Shown here: positions 1 through 12,895 of the stretch, piece after piece
Position numbering within the stretch: the first letter of the stretch is position 1
Layout: the number at the start of each line of letters is the position of its first letter
NCBI GenBank assembly: GCA_019925795.1
Contig: CM034313.1
Coordinates: 83,669,663 to 83,733,662 of the forward strand
Length of the DNA stretch: 64,000 bases
Source: Dendrobium chrysotoxum
Taxonomy: Eukaryota > Streptophyta > Magnoliopsida > Asparagales > Orchidaceae
Direction of reading: 5' to 3'
Position numbers and translations under genes: made by a program
Notes under the pieces: model-generated
The model's database searches: none
Told to the model about the DNA's origin: nothing
The model's input: only the letters and a program-made list of their open reading frames with translations

Positions 1-283
1 GGGGATTCGAAACTCAAAGAGTTAAACAGCTTTGCTTAGCAATATGTGATGATTGTCATTGGCCATTGTCAATGCCTACAAATTATATCACCTAGCAGCT
101 ATCGTCAATAACTATCAGCCCCCAGCCAACTGCCGCTGATGCTAAGCAACGTTGATGTCTTCTGTCCATTGTCACTCACAATCGAATGGTGGTGACATCA
201 CTAGACTATCACCAACTAATGTGAGCACCCTTCGCATTGCCAGGTGATTTTATGTTGTGAACCTTTATAATTCTCATATATAT
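1..283. other. Unassigned left flank
   Basis: No ORF of note and no recognised repeat family in this stretch. It precedes the point (about 284) where similarity to the copia-like LTR at 47.6-48.6 kb begins. Confidence 0.4.
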
Positions 284-408
284 TACAAATATGAATTTCA
301 GCAAATTTATAGTCAAACTGAACATCTCAAAGAGATGAACCTAACGACACCAAAATTGGTCCAATCCGAACCCAAATAGATTTAAAGCGAGGGCTCGAAG
401 CTTATTTG
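284..408 (+). repeat. Copia-like LTR, left part, split by the CACTA element
   Basis: This stretch aligns by eye with about 47685-47795 of the solo LTR at 47584-48633: both carry the run from the 'caacaaacttatagtcgaac'-like motif to 'gacaccaaa' and 'ccaaataga/ggt'. The LTR start itself is missing, so the copy is 5'-truncated. It stops at the TTG (406-408) that is the CACTA target duplication and resumes at 34961. I infer that the LTR was present before the CACTA insertion. Confidence 0.7.
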
Positions 409-540
409 CACTACAGGAAAACCAGTGATTTGCGGAAAATTTACAGCGGGCTTTGCGACCGAAATTTTTTTCGACAAAGTAGCGGCAAATTTGTGGCGGA
501 AATTTCCTTCACAATTTCGTCGTAAATCCAACATAAATAA
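409..540. repeat. CACTA 5' TIR and subterminal repeats
   Basis: The TIR occupies 409-435. Short variants of 'gcggcaaattt' and 'gcggaaattt' follow, the kind of subterminal motif bound by tnpA-type proteins in CACTA elements. Matching motifs in inverse orientation lie at 34600-34932. The binding role is family knowledge, not shown here. Confidence 0.75.
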
Positions 541-861
541 GTTTATCTAAACCGATATCCAACTTGATCACTTCTTTCATTCGCTCGACCTAGACAATCT
601 GCGCCCACGCCCGCAGTGATTAGCCCCCCTCGCTGAGGTTCCTAGCTCGCGAGTCTCTTACAGAAATTCGCCTCTTCGTCTCCTTCGTTGATGTTCAACT
701 TCACTCCTTCGATGACATCCTTCCTGTTGGATCAGGATCATGATCAACAATTGGAGCTCGCTCGCTGTGAAGGTAGCTTCCTACCTTTCGCGCACTTCTT
801 CTACCAAATCCCTTAAATCCGCCGAACTAAAGGGTTTACTAAATATGGGTTTAGGGTCTCT
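541..861. other. CACTA 5' leader region, no ORF
   Basis: GC-richer sequence lies between the subterminal repeats and the truncated minus-strand LTR. No conserved coding frame is visible. It probably belongs to the CACTA 5' untranslated region. Confidence 0.4.
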
Positions 862-3800
862 GAAAGACAGAAGACCTACCTACTGATGAGGCGTACTACG
901 AAACAATAGTAGCCTTGAATTCTAAATCTAATGGGTTTAGTGTTCTACGCAACACTAATACCCGTGTCCTAACTAATGCAATGCAAAACCTGGACTTACC
1001 CCGGCCTGGAAGGGGGAGCCAGCTAACCACCTAGTCGCTTCAAAACCATGTTATCCAGTCATTTAATGAAAGATGGGTGGGTAGATTATGGTTATTGGAA
1101 GTAGGGCCGACATCTAGAGGATTTCCTAATTGGCCACAGACTGATGTCGGGTGAATGCTTCTAGAGCTAATGCAATTAAAATTTTGATTTAGTTAGTTTC
1201 TAATGCAATGCATGCTGGTTAAAGTATCCAAATCAGGTATGCATAGAACTTTAAAAAGGCTTATAAAAATAATTTATAGAATTAGACTGGGCTTCCCCAG
1301 GTCCGGCACCTCATCCTCATAGGTTAGATTATCCGGACTCTACCCGCAGGCGGGGAAGTATCTTATAGAAGGAAAGAGAGAAATGCAACGATATGCATGC
1401 GACCCCGGACGGTTCCGGCAATTCCCTAGGTCGTTAAGTTTCTAAATTGCTTAAAACTTAAAATTTTAAATATTAGTTGCGAGTAGAAAAGGTTTTAGTC
1501 CTTAGAGAGCCTAACGAAATCCAGGCTAAAACAAAAGCGGCATGCAGATCGCCAATAAACTATGGAAAGTAAACAATCCTAGAGGCACACAATCATAAAA
1601 CACATCAAAATTATCCAAACAAATTAATAAATGTCCATAGGCCAACTGCCCTTAATTACAACCCAGGGTCTACAGAAAATTAAAGTGGCCGGGCACCACT
1701 GCCAACAACCTGGATTTCTAATCCTAAGACTGACGCAAGTTATTTTTGAGTGGGATACTTGGTCTTCATCTTCTTGATCTTCTCTTCCTTGGACTCCTCG
1801 GGTCCCAGCTCCATTGGACTCCTTGGATTTCAACTTCCTTTGATTCTTCAAGTAGTAGAACGATCCAAATTTGGATTTCCAAATAGAAAAGGACCATCCT
1901 CATATTGGGTGTCCTTTCCTCTTTGGAATCCAACCTTTGGATCCTAGTATCCCCACTCAAAATAAACTTTCACAACTCTTAACCAATATTACAATTAATT
2001 ACATTAAATGAAAGCAGTAAATTCTAGACGCTCCTGCAAGGTTATCCTAAAAAATTATCCCAAGCAGTTTAATATATTACAAGCAATTATAGGGAAAATA
2101 AAATACTCATCACAGCCACACTGGTCATGCTCTTAATTGTTTTGAGGGCTCAGTATGCTCTGGAGCACCTGTAGCAATTTATAATGATTTATTATTTTAG
2201 CCCTCATTTATTTAGGGGGGCTGAGCAATTTCTGAAGCACCTGCATAAAACAGCATTAATTTTTAAATCATGATTATTGCCCCCCTTATATTTAGCGCTG
2301 CATGAGCATGGCCACCTGCAGAAAACATCATTAGTATCAAAATCGATCCTAAACTATGGGTAGTCTATCGTGCAATCACATCAATTCCCAGAGTGCAGTA
2401 AAAGTAAACAAACACACCAGCATCATCTCAATCACAACATGCAGTGAAATCTCAGAAATCTCGGCACACAACAAAGAAGTAAACACCGGCCTAGCCTAGG
2501 TCTAGAAGTGGTGCCCTAACAAACCATCTAGATGTGTGTGAAAAGCTATGTAGCTGAGGTATATCCTAAGCTGGGTAGTTAGTTACAATTGCATACTGTC
2601 CAGGTTGGTTGTAGGTCTGAAAAGGGAATTTTATTTAAAGTCCAAATATTAGTGAATTGAGATCTATCTTAGTTGATTTAATGTGTGGATCAGTTTTAGT
2701 TCTTAGGGTAATAATATTTAAAGTTTAAATTGCATTAGTGAGTTTTAGGGGGTTCGGGGTCCACCTATACACTAAGTAAAAGGGGGTCCAAAATTGACTT
2801 TTTGATTAAAGGGTATTTATGACCAGATGATATTTTTATAAAATACTAGGCCTTCACCTGATCAGTTAGACAGTTAGCATGCCCAATTTGGATTCTTCTA
2901 CCCAAAGTTATAAATTTCTGAAGTTTTGGTCACGTTTTGAACTAAGTTTGACCGGATTACTTTTTTGATTTAAGTTGATTTCTGGAGTTTTAATATTTTT
3001 TATAAATACTAGACCCTAATGTGAGTTGAATGCCTTTGAGTTTGCTGGATTTGGAGTTTCCTACGCAAAATTATGAATTTTAGGAGTTTCGGGCCCTAGA
3101 CTATATGCTACGGTTGACCGAAGAGTTGACTTTTTAATTTAAGTTGGTTTCTGGACACCTAATATTTTTAATAAATATTAGACCTTAATGTGAGTTGAAT
3201 GCCTTTTAGTTTGCCCATTTTGGAGTTTTCTGTAATTAGTTATGATTTTTAGAAGTTGGGGCAATTAAATGAATTATCGAAGTTGCCTAATTAGGGGTAC
3301 TTTGAAGGTTTTGGCCCAACTCAGCTCCAAATTGATTGGAATCACCCCCAAAGGTCAAAAATGACCTAAGAAGGTGTTCCCAAGTGTTTGGGGAAAATTT
3401 GAGATTTTTAATAATTTTTAATGATTTAATTAGGGCAAAAAGGTGATTTTTGATTAAGGTTGAATTAAAGTCCAGATTAAGGTCCAATTAAGGGGCCCTA
3501 ATTATCTAAGGTTGGGGACTGAATTCTGGAGAGTTTGAGATATTATAGGTATTTTCTGATTTAAAATGGATTTATTATATTTTTCTGAAGTTTCTAAGGC
3601 TTAATTAACGGGTGAATTAGGGTTTGCTAATTAAGTGTTTTAAAGAGTCCAGAAAATTCCTAGAAAATTCTAGAGGGTTCCAGATGTCACTATGTTTAAG
3701 TGTTTCAGATTTCAAGTCATTTGGAGCTATACCATAATTCCTGGAATTTTTCTAAGTTCACTAGACGATCCTTAATTGTTGTCCTTACGGTGTCACTACG

Positions 3801-5129
3801 TTATATAGGAATGAAATGAAGTAACTAACCCTTAGGCACAACATAGAGGGCAAATGTAGCAAATATAAACACACCAAATCATGTCCTTAGATCTAGGAGA
3901 GCCTAGGCTAAGTGCTTGTGCAGCCTACACATGCAAGGACTACGAAAATACTAAGTAAAGAAGCCTAATGAAGTGATTAGTGAATGATTGGGACACAATC
4001 ATTCACTAATCCTTCTTTCACATGAATTCTGTTCACATATAGGTCCTAGGTTTAAAGTTTCATAAGGGGTAGACTTCCCAAAATTGGGGGATTTAAATAA
4101 TATGTAACTTTAAACTCATTTTTAAAATACATAAATATTATAAATAATATAAATTTGAAAATGAGATAATTGAAAATACTTCAGTTCATAAGTATAGGAG
4201 GTCTACCAGCCATCAAGAGGTTTTAAAATAATTTTTATTTTTAAAATAATCAATTATATTAATTAAATAATATTTAAATAACTAAATAACAAAGAAACAC
4301 AGAAAACATCCAGAAAGGACAAAATCAGATATAAAAAATAATTTTAAATTAAAATTCACATTTTTCTGAAAAGAACGAGGTATTGTGCGTCAAAATCTGA
4401 TTTAAAATGAGAAAGTTATGAATTTTTGAAGTTAAATAGGTTTAGAAGTAATTTAATTGATTTTAAATAATTTAAAATAATTAATATTTGAAAATAATTC
4501 ATAAATTCAAAATAAAATCCCTGGATTTAAAAAAAACAAGTAATAAATAATAATGATATTAGGAAATATAATACTATTAATATAATAATATTAATATTAA
4601 TATAATAATACTATTAAAGGTAATAGCATTATTTAATAATATTAATATTAATGCAATGATAATAGAAAACATAATATTATTAACATAATAATATTAATAT
4701 TAATATAATAATATTATTGAAGATGATAATATTACTTAATGATATTAATATTAATGTAATGATAATATTAAGAGGAATAATATTATTGGTATAATAATAT
4801 TAATATTGATATAATAATATTATTATGGATAATAATATTATTTAACAATATTAGTATTAATGAAATAATAATATTAAGAAAAATAATATTATTAGTATAG
4901 TAATATTAATATTAATATGATAATATTATTAAAGATAATAATATTATTTATTAATATTAATATTAAAGTAATAATAATATTAAGGAAGATAATACTATTA
5001 ATATAGTAATATTAATATTAATATGATAATATTAATATTAATATAATAATATTAATAATAATAATATTTAAAATAATTTTAAGTAAAATAATAATAATAA
5101 TGAAAGTAAGATTTAGAAAAGAACTTTAG

Positions 5130-5160
<31 letters not shown>

Positions 5161-5434
5161 GATTTTAAAAAATAAATTTTAAATAATAATAATAATAATA
5201 ATAATAACAATAATAATAATAATAATAATTATAATAAATATATTATAATAATAATAATAGTATTATTATTATATTATAGTAATAATTATAATATCATTAC
5301 TAATACATAATAATAATAACAATAATAATAATAATAATAAAAATTAAAATAATAATAATAATAATTATAATAATTATAATTAAAATAATTAAAATAATAA
5401 TAATAATAGTAATAATTATAATTAAAATAATTAA

Positions 5435-5467
<33 letters not shown>

Positions 5468-5512
5468 TAAAATAATAATAATTAAAGTAATAATTAAAAT
5501 AACAATAATTAA

Positions 5513-5545
<33 letters not shown>

Positions 5546-7129
5546 TAAAATAATAATAATAATTATAATAATAAAATAATATTATACATTATTATTATTA
5601 TTATTATTTTTAAAACATATTTTAAAAAATAATAATAATTTTAAATTAATTAAATTAAATTAATAATAAAAAAAGGACTTTGGCGGCTCGGCGGCGGCAG
5701 CGGGACACGTGGCGATCTCCCATTGGTCCCGCGGTTCCGGCACGCGTTTTCCAATCATTGGCGATGATTGCGCGGCGGCGCAATCATCGCCAATCATTGG
5801 CAGACGGCGCGGGGGCTGACTTATCCGAGTCAGCATGCGCGCCGCGCCGTTGGATCTGCCGCGGTCGAAACCAACGGTTGAGATCGCGCTGGACGACGGC
5901 CCGCTCCCGCTGAGGTCCTCCCGCGGTAGGATCAACGCTCGGAACGACGGAATCCCGATCGTTGATCAAAGGATCAACGGTCCAGATTTCGTACATGCAG
6001 GTCTAGGGCGAAACCGAAGCCCTAAATAATATTTCGCCTCGTTCTCGCGATCGGATGAGTATTTTTTGATGAAATTTTAGATCTAGGGTCTATGTGTGAA
6101 CAGAAATCCTGTGGGACTAATCTTAAGACCTAAAATAAAGTATGTCAAAAGTTATTTAACTTGATGTGTTGTGGCCTATGGTAAGGGTTTCCGAGTGATT
6201 TTACCGTTGGATCTTCGGGATTTAGGTTCGGTTGAGCTTGTTGATTGTCCTCGTACGATTTCCTAGTTGAAGCCGCGTTCAAACAAGCTCTGGATCGAGT
6301 GGATCGAAGCCTTGGACGTCCTAAGCTTCGGGTCGCCGGAATCTCGCCGCCGGCGGGGTTGACCGGTGGTCTTCGACTCGAGGAAAGTAGGGGGGAGTCT
6401 AGGGAGCTCTCACACGAAATCTCACAGGCTTTTGGGGGCTTAGAGATCTGGCAAGAGCAAAAGTCCTCTCTAATGAAGCCCTAACTCTCTATTTATACCC
6501 CTAGCCTTAGGATGAACGGTTAGGATGGCTTCTAGGTTTGATTAGGAGGGCTCTAGACATCCTAGGCCGTGGACTTGGGTCAAGGGACCACTTGGAAGGT
6601 CCTTAATGGCTTTCATAGGTCTTAGGTAGGTCAATTTGACCTATTAAGACTTGGGTTGACCAAGTCAAAGCTTGAGTTGGTCAACTTGAGTCCATTAGGT
6701 CAATGGAGTCCAAGGGATGAGGTTGGAGCCCTAAGAGAGGGGTTTGGAATGAATTTGGGCTTGAATAGGATTTAAATGGGCCTTAATAGGTCTTAAATAG
6801 GTCATTTTGACCTATTGATGGCCTAGGTTGACCAAGTCAAGGGTTGACTTGGTCAATCCTAGTCAAATGGGTCCAAGGGAGGAGGGTATGAGCCTTGAAG
6901 CCCTTGGTTGGGCTTGGATCTGATTTGGACTTGATTTAGACCCATATGGGTCTAATGGGTCAACCTGGGTTGACCTGGTCAACCAGGTTGACCCAGGGCC
7001 TGGGTCTGGGCTCAACAGACTCAGTTTGACCCATTGAACACAAGGGAGAGGGTCTTGGGCATTGACTTGGTCAATTTGACCAAGTCAACTCCCTTGACCA
7101 AGCCTGGGAGAAAACCAAGGTCAACAACA
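862..7129 (-). mobile_element. Large LTR, minus strand, truncated at its 3' end
   Basis: Read on the minus strand, it starts at 7129 with TGTTGTTGACC, like the solo LTR starting at 43646 and resembling the giant element start TGTTGACC. It has a TATA-like TATAAATAG (plus-strand 6489-6497), a GC-rich leader (5690-6450), a long AT-rich middle (about 4100-5660) and a distal part (about 862-4050) that matches the last 3.1 kb of the giant LTR. The match stops near 862, just where the other copies have CTATAAAT, so about 500 bp of the LTR 3' end is missing. No target duplication is visible. It lies inside the CACTA element. The short ORFs in the GC-rich part do not resemble any protein. Confidence 0.7.
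4480..5660. repeat. AT-rich (AAT/TAATATTA)n expansion inside the minus-strand LTR
   Basis: About 1.2 kb consists almost entirely of TAATATTAATAT-type units and (AAT)n runs. The corresponding part of the solo LTR (about 41290-42370) is AT-rich but lacks the trinucleotide runs, so this is a copy-specific microsatellite expansion. There is no coding content. Confidence 0.85.
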
Positions 7130-7142
7130 GACATGTATAACT

Positions 7143-7240
7143 TGATATATCATCAAAAACTTATCTTAATCGAGCACAAATTCGATGCCTAATTCGACCT
7201 AATCCGAGCCCATATGGGTCCAAATCAAGGACCCAATGCA
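7143..7240 (+). repeat. Fragment of copia-like LTR start
   Basis: It begins TGATATATCAT and continues with 'aacttatctt' and 'ccaaatcaaggaccc', matching the first part of the solo LTR at 47584. It is short and truncated, lying between the minus-strand LTR and the tnpD remnant. Confidence 0.5.
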
Positions 7241-7349
7241 CGAATGAGCAGCGCAACTATCCATGAAAACTTCTAAAATCATCACCAGCTCCACAATGAA
7301 GTCAGAGATTTGTAAGACCAAGGTTTAGTGAGTCTGGCTTGGGGACCTA

Positions 7350-7723
7350 TGAGAGTAGTGTTAGCAAATTTTTATTATTAACGGTTACAGATTTCAAACC
7401 AAAGCTTGGTGTGAAGGTTGAAAAATAGAAAACTTTGGTGTATATATGAAAGGGAACAATCATGCAGGTGATGATTATGAGTATTATGGGGTCTTGCAGG
7501 AAGTCTTATAGTTAGAATATCCTAGTGAATGACACAACTTGTATCTTTTAATTGTGATTGGTTTGATCCAGTGCCAAATAGAGGAACAAAATTGCATCCT
7601 TTTTATGGTATTACAAAAGTAAAATGAGGTAGAAGATATAAAAAATACGACCCATTTGCTTTGCTAGCCAGGCTACCTAAGTATTCTTTGCTAACTATCT
7701 TGGTAGACTGAGGGGTAAGCAAG
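7350..7723 (+). pseudogene. CACTA tnpD transposase remnant, C-terminal (DUF4216-like) part
   Basis: The frame starting at about 7371 reads IINGYRFQTKAW, then a stop, then NFGVYMKG, DYEYYGVLQEVL, a stop, LEYPSE, CDWFDPVPNRG and YKKYDPFALLA. This order (NGYRF, NxGV, YYG, Y.LFxCDWFD, DPF) is the hallmark of the region downstream of the catalytic domain in plant CACTA tnpD proteins. Several in-frame stops and at least one frameshift make it a pseudogene. The giant retrotransposon interrupts it at 7723; the coding trace resumes at 32162. The transposase core upstream is absent, probably lost when the minus-strand LTR region formed. Confidence 0.8.
7719..7723. repeat. Left target-site duplication of giant retrotransposon (GCAAG)
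   Basis: GCAAG directly precedes the TG of the 5' LTR and is repeated at 32157-32161 directly after the CA of the 3' LTR. A perfect 5-bp duplication fits LTR-retrotransposon integrase. Confidence 0.93.
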
Positions 7724-9906
7724 TGTTGACCTCGATTTCCATTCGGATACCCTCGAGCACCTTTGGTCGACTAAGTTAGACTTCGTCGAGCCTAATTTAA
7801 TTCAGTTCGACGTCGATCTAGGTCCGATTGTGTCTATTCAGGCCTGATTTCATTAAATCGACTTGGTAGAAATCCAATCAAGCTTGAATCAAACCAAAAT
7901 TGGGCCAAATTAGACCCGATGAAGTTTAAATAGCCTTGATCGATGTGCTCTGATTGTGTCGGGTTTGATTTAATTTGAGTCGTTAATTTATTTAGATTTG
8001 ATTTTGTTAATTTGGTCGAGTCGAGTCAAATCCAATTAGACCTGAATCGACTTGAAATTGGGTCAAATGAGACTTAATTGCATTCGCTTAGATTAGATCC
8101 ACTCATTTTAGTCGTGTCGAGTTGGATTAAGCTTGACAAGATTTAATTAACCTCAATCAGTATAAGTCACCCACGTCGAGTCCAATCCGAGCTCGTATCA
8201 GCTTGAATTGAGTCGAATTAGACCCAATTGTTTTCTGTTAGGCTAGATTAATTTATTTGAGCCTCGTCGAGTTCGATTCGAACGTAATTTGCATTTATTC
8301 CGGCTTAATTTGAATAACTAAGCTTGACCGGACCTAAATTGACTTGAATCGGATCTAATTTGAACCCAATTTTAGCTCAATTTGCTTTCTTTAATTCTAA
8401 TTAAAATTTAACTGATTTTCTCATAAGGTTTGGATTTGTTCCTAATTTAACAAATTACCTCGACGGCCATGATTTAGCATGATTTGCAATTCAGCCGGAG
8501 ATTTGCTATCCATAAGAGGTTTGCAATTTTGCGGCAGGCATGTATGGAAGAATTTAAAATTTTTGCAAAATTTGTTTCCTAAGGCGGATTCGGCATTAAC
8601 GGACATTAAAGTCTCTCCGGCTCGGGCTCTCTCGGCGATTGGTAAGCCAGCAAAGGAGGCGAACCTACGACTGTCCGTCTCCTTCTAATTCGCAAGCCCC
8701 AGCAAGTGGAAGATCTCCTCTCCGCCTCCCTCTAGTTCGGACGAGAGCCAATTCAAAACGGGAGTGAAGCGGGTTTCAAGGTTGGCAATTTGGCTTTCGG
8801 CAGAATTCAAGTTGAATTCTGTTCGGATTTCTTTTTCTATCCTTGGGTATGGAATCTTCTTAGACAAATTAAACTTTATCTCTGCTGCTCTGAACTCCTC
8901 AAATTATCTTGGTACCTACACGATGCAATCAAGTCCTGATGGTTTCAATTCTGCATAGTGTTAAAGTGTGGGTTGACAGCGATTTGTGGCCATGGTTTGC
9001 ATGCATATAAAATTTTTTTTTTCTCAATGCATTTGTCTTTCTTTTCTAATTTTTAGAAAGGATTTTATTTTATTATTATTATTATTTTATTTATTTAAAG
9101 ATTTTTTAAATTTGTAAAATTTTATTTTATTTTACCAATTATTATAGGCATTTCTAAGAATTTTCCTTTCACTCTTCTCCTCGGGCTAATGATGCTGATC
9201 ACTTAAAAGAATCTTTTTGAGGTATTCCTTACAGATTTTCTCTTTACCATAATAGTTGAACTTGGGTTTATATGAACATGATGAGGTGATCCATCTACCT
9301 CTCTTACATGGAATTTTCTTTAAGATTTTTGTCCATATCATAAGGTATTGAAAGAAAAAAAAAGATACCGCATTATATGAAAATATTTTTTTTATATTTA
9401 CATATGGATTCACTTTATTCCTGCCATGAAAAATGTTTATCACCTAGTTGTATTCCATAGTCTTGTACAGTGGTCATTGTTCTTCACTTCTGCTGCTCTT
9501 GCGTACCATAGGTAACCTTTGCAGTAGTAAGATATGTAGGAATTCGGAGAGCTCCATGTGCTTGCCTCTTAGTGGAAGATGTTGTATATCAATTTTCTTG
9601 CTCAAAGCCTTTCCTCTCACTTTAGATACACATACATTTGCATGCATAAATCAGTTTAATCAGATGGTGGTATGCTTTATGGCTCAGAATATTTTCTATA
9701 AAAAGATGAGCATAAAATAAAGTTTAAGTGAAGTAGAAATGGGTGAAGTAATGGTTAGTTCTTAGAAGAATTTTTCAAGCTTTCATTTCTGTCTTATGTT
9801 TGTGAGACCAAGTGTTGGAGTCGAGGCTTATGCTTATCCTGGAATGTTTAAGCCCTTGATTTCCTTTCGACATTGTGCGAGTCCAAGTGCAGATTTTGAT
9901 TTGATT

Positions 9907-10195
9907 TGGGCTTCCAAATTTTTTTTTTGGAAACAAAATGGATGCAGATTTTCATTTGTTTAAGGCTCCAAACTTATTTGAAGATAAGCTATATGCAGAT
10001 TTTTACTGTTTTTACACTTCAAATTGATTTGGAGAAGGTTTATATGCAGTTTTTTTTTTTTCACTATTTTTCTTGTTCCAAATTATTTTGGAGATGGGTT
10101 ATATGCAGTTTTTCACTGGTTTAGGGCTCCAAACTGGTTTGAAGATGGATTAGATGTATGCTTTCACTTGTTTTATACTCCAAACTTGAGTTAAA
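9907..10195. repeat. Degenerate ~57-bp tandem repeat in the LTR
   Basis: About five imperfect units share 'tatatgcag', a T-rich run, 'cact', 'ggctccaaact' and 'tttgaagatgg'. The same array lies at 25891-26179 in the 3' LTR. The units are strongly diverged from one another while the two LTRs agree, so the array is older than this insertion. Confidence 0.7.
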
Positions 10196-10881
10196 TCTAA
10201 TTTCGCTTCGTGTTGGTTGAAAGCACTTTCTCGAATACTAGAAGGAAGGAAATTGCACCTAACCTTCTCTGTCTCTTTTTGCACTTGGGTTGAGTGTTGA
10301 GATGGGTTGTTGGAAAGTCTTATGAATGGTTTTGTGTGAGAAAGTTTCATGAATAGCTCTATATGTGAGAAGTTTTATTTAAAAAAAATTGAATTTAGTT
10401 CGATACAAGTTTTGCATGCTTTATGTCGGTCATAGCTCGTAAGGTCTATGGGTTACACAAAGGTTGCCATGCTTTTGAGTATTATGTTATGTGTGTTATG
10501 ATAGCTTTTTGAGTCTCCAATCCTTCTCCTATGAGATTATTGTGGACATAAACCCTTTCCTCAAGAGATTATTTATAAGTACTGACATTATATGCATTAC
10601 GGATGGTCTTATTGTGGGAAGAATTTGGGGTTTGGGCTGCTGTAGCATTGTGGCCTTTCTCACTGATTTTGTGGAGGGTGGATATAGATTTCATGGTGAG
10701 TTTCTTATCAAATAACATTGCTTTCTCATGGGGTTGCTTGAGTTGGATGAGATGAAAGTCCTTGAAGTGCACATTTTAGACTTGAAAGAAGAAATACATT
10801 CTTAACGCTCACCTCTCTTTATTGTTGTTCATCATAGGTGTTGTAATCTTATGTTCAAAAGAAAAAAAAAGAAGAGAGAGT

Positions 10882-10884
<3 letters not shown>

Positions 10885-10929
<45 letters not shown>
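10885..10929. repeat. (TA)n microsatellite in the 5' LTR
   Basis: The tract is about 45 bp here and about 61 bp at 26869-26929 in the 3' LTR. This is the largest length difference between the two LTRs and must have arisen after insertion. Confidence 0.95.
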
Positions 10930-10932
<3 letters not shown>

Positions 10933-12653
10933 TGGAGTTAAAGATTCATAGAAATGTTGGAAAGATCCATGCCTGGATCAAGATAATCATTTCATTCTAT
11001 GCAGAAGTTTGTATTCATGTGGGATATGGGTTTTACCCCAATTATCAAATCTTAGACCATGACCGTTCTTATTTTTTGAGTCACCATAGCATACAAAGGT
11101 TCTCAATATGAATAAAGCTATGTTTCCATAAATATAACAAGGGAGCTTGAATGCTTGCAAAGAGTTGGGAATTCATGTGTGTGCTTCAAATGCAAAATTT
11201 TCTTTTATATATATAAATGCGACTTGTGCTCTATGTTAATTGGAATGTTTCTTGAATTTTGGAGAACAAATTAATAACGAAACTTCTTTCTTATAATCAC
11301 ATTTTGGTTGAGATGCAAAATCAAATGAATTGTTTGCTTGTTGATTGGTTTGGAGAGATATAGTCTTAGTTTTTTTCATTCTCAAAATGTGTAGAACATC
11401 ACTATAATGACTACGGCGGAATTGAGAGAAATAATTTGGCATACATTCAAAGTTTTACTCATGATTTTCTAAAGCATCCCTTCTATGTTTCCATTAGTTG
11501 TTTTATGTGATAAGACCTTGAGTTGCAATATTGTATGTTTGGTATTAAAGCAAATTTATGAATTTGGGTTGGAAGCTCTCTTGAAACATTCGACGATGCA
11601 TAATATAGAGGTTGTTGGAGAGTTCACCATGTTTCATATTAAAAATATGAATTTCCTATGGAATCAACCCGACGTTACATTGGAGTGTTTTACTTGAACT
11701 TGGATGAAGAGTTTTATGCGATATTGTTAGAGTGTTCTCTTGAATGGTGGAGAGTAAGTGAGCATTAAATGTCCTTTCTTTTGGTTACATTTTAGTTGAG
11801 TTTCAACATTAAATAATATGATTGCTTGCTACGTGGTTTGGAAAAGTATGGTTTCGATTTTCATTCTCAAAAATACGTATAGCTTCATGAATGGCTTTGT
11901 ATTAGAAAATTTCATGAGTTGCCTTTGGTATGTGAAGTTTTATAAGTCGTTCTACGTTTTATGAATGGTTTCATGACGGAAGGTTTTATGTAATCTTCTT
12001 GTTGAAGAATTCTCATAGCCCCACCCCACGTTAAAGAAATATAATATTTGTTTTGCATCGATAGAAGTTATTGTGGATTTTGTATTGGGAAAGTTTTATG
12101 TTTTCTTTTGTTTGAGAGATTTTATGAGTTGTTTTGGATTTTTGAGACCTTATGAATTATTTTTATATTTGAGGAGCTCGATACTAAGAGGCTCTCTTAG
12201 TTCTCTTTTTCATAGATAGTGTTCTTCTTCTTACTTGCATTTCCTTCTAAAGATGAGCTTATGCATGTGGGTTGAAAGCGTATTTAAAGTTGAAAATTTT
12301 ATTTGGATTTTGGTTTCAAGATTAGGTTTTCTTCTCTATTGCTTTGAGTTTTATACGAAAGTGATTTGGGTGATTGTGTCAAGTCTTTCGAGTGCTTTCT
12401 TAAAATGTGGGAACAGTAAATAGCATCCCAATTTTCCTTCCTCTTATTTGCATTTGGTTTAAATGCTGAATGGGAATAAGGGTGGGGCAAAGGCATGTCC
12501 GGACTTTGACAGAGCATGCCTATCAAATAAGATGCTAACATTCCATAAAAATAATAAATAAAGACCATTTTTGGAGCAGTATAGGAGAATTCCTACAAAC
12601 TCAGGCAGTCTCGGAGAGCAAACAACCAAGTTAACATCCAGACAAAAGAAAAG

Positions 12654-12751
12654 GTATGTTTTCATTTAATAGCATTTTATTTTGATTATTTGCATATTGA
12701 ACATGATTCTGCTCTCATCCAATATTTGTTCTTTTCTTTGTTCTTTGCGAG
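12654..12751 (+). other. Intron-like segment within the LTR
   Basis: AAG|GTATGTTTTC (donor at 12654) is followed 98 bp later by a pyrimidine-rich stretch ending TTTGCGAG (acceptor AG at 12750-12751). The interior is T-rich, as in plant introns, and the flanks are less AT-rich (12470-12653 and 12752-12900). It is also present at 28654-28751. Splicing is inferred from consensus only; no reading frame across the junction is recognisable. Confidence 0.35.
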
Positions 12752-12814
12752 GTACTCTTGGGAAGGCAAAAGCAAGGAGCAACTGGAGCACTAGATGAAG
12801 GAGCTTGGACAGTC

Positions 12815-12895
12815 GGATCCGAGCATCAGTCGCCCCCATTCATTCTGGTGGGGGTGCTACGGGCGATACCACCGGGTCATAGCCCCCGGTGTTGT
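12815..12895 (+). other. GC-rich hairpin-forming block in the LTR
   Basis: Two stems can be drawn: CCCCCA pairing across 'ttcattc' with TGGGGG, and CACCGGG pairing across 'tcatagcc' with CCCGGTG. It lies in otherwise AT-rich LTR and is conserved in the 3' LTR at about 28815-28895. A structured RNA role (dimerisation, packaging) is possible but unproven. Confidence 0.4.

Noticed and set aside
409..861. Possible Mutator or hAT end instead of CACTA
   Set aside because: CACTA at the terminus, 3-bp duplication and tnpD/Transposase_24 remnants inside support CACTA.
5660..6484. Short ORFs in the GC-rich block
   Set aside because: Open in several frames on both strands because of GC content; located in the LTR leader and not conserved in the sister LTR at 42444-42782.
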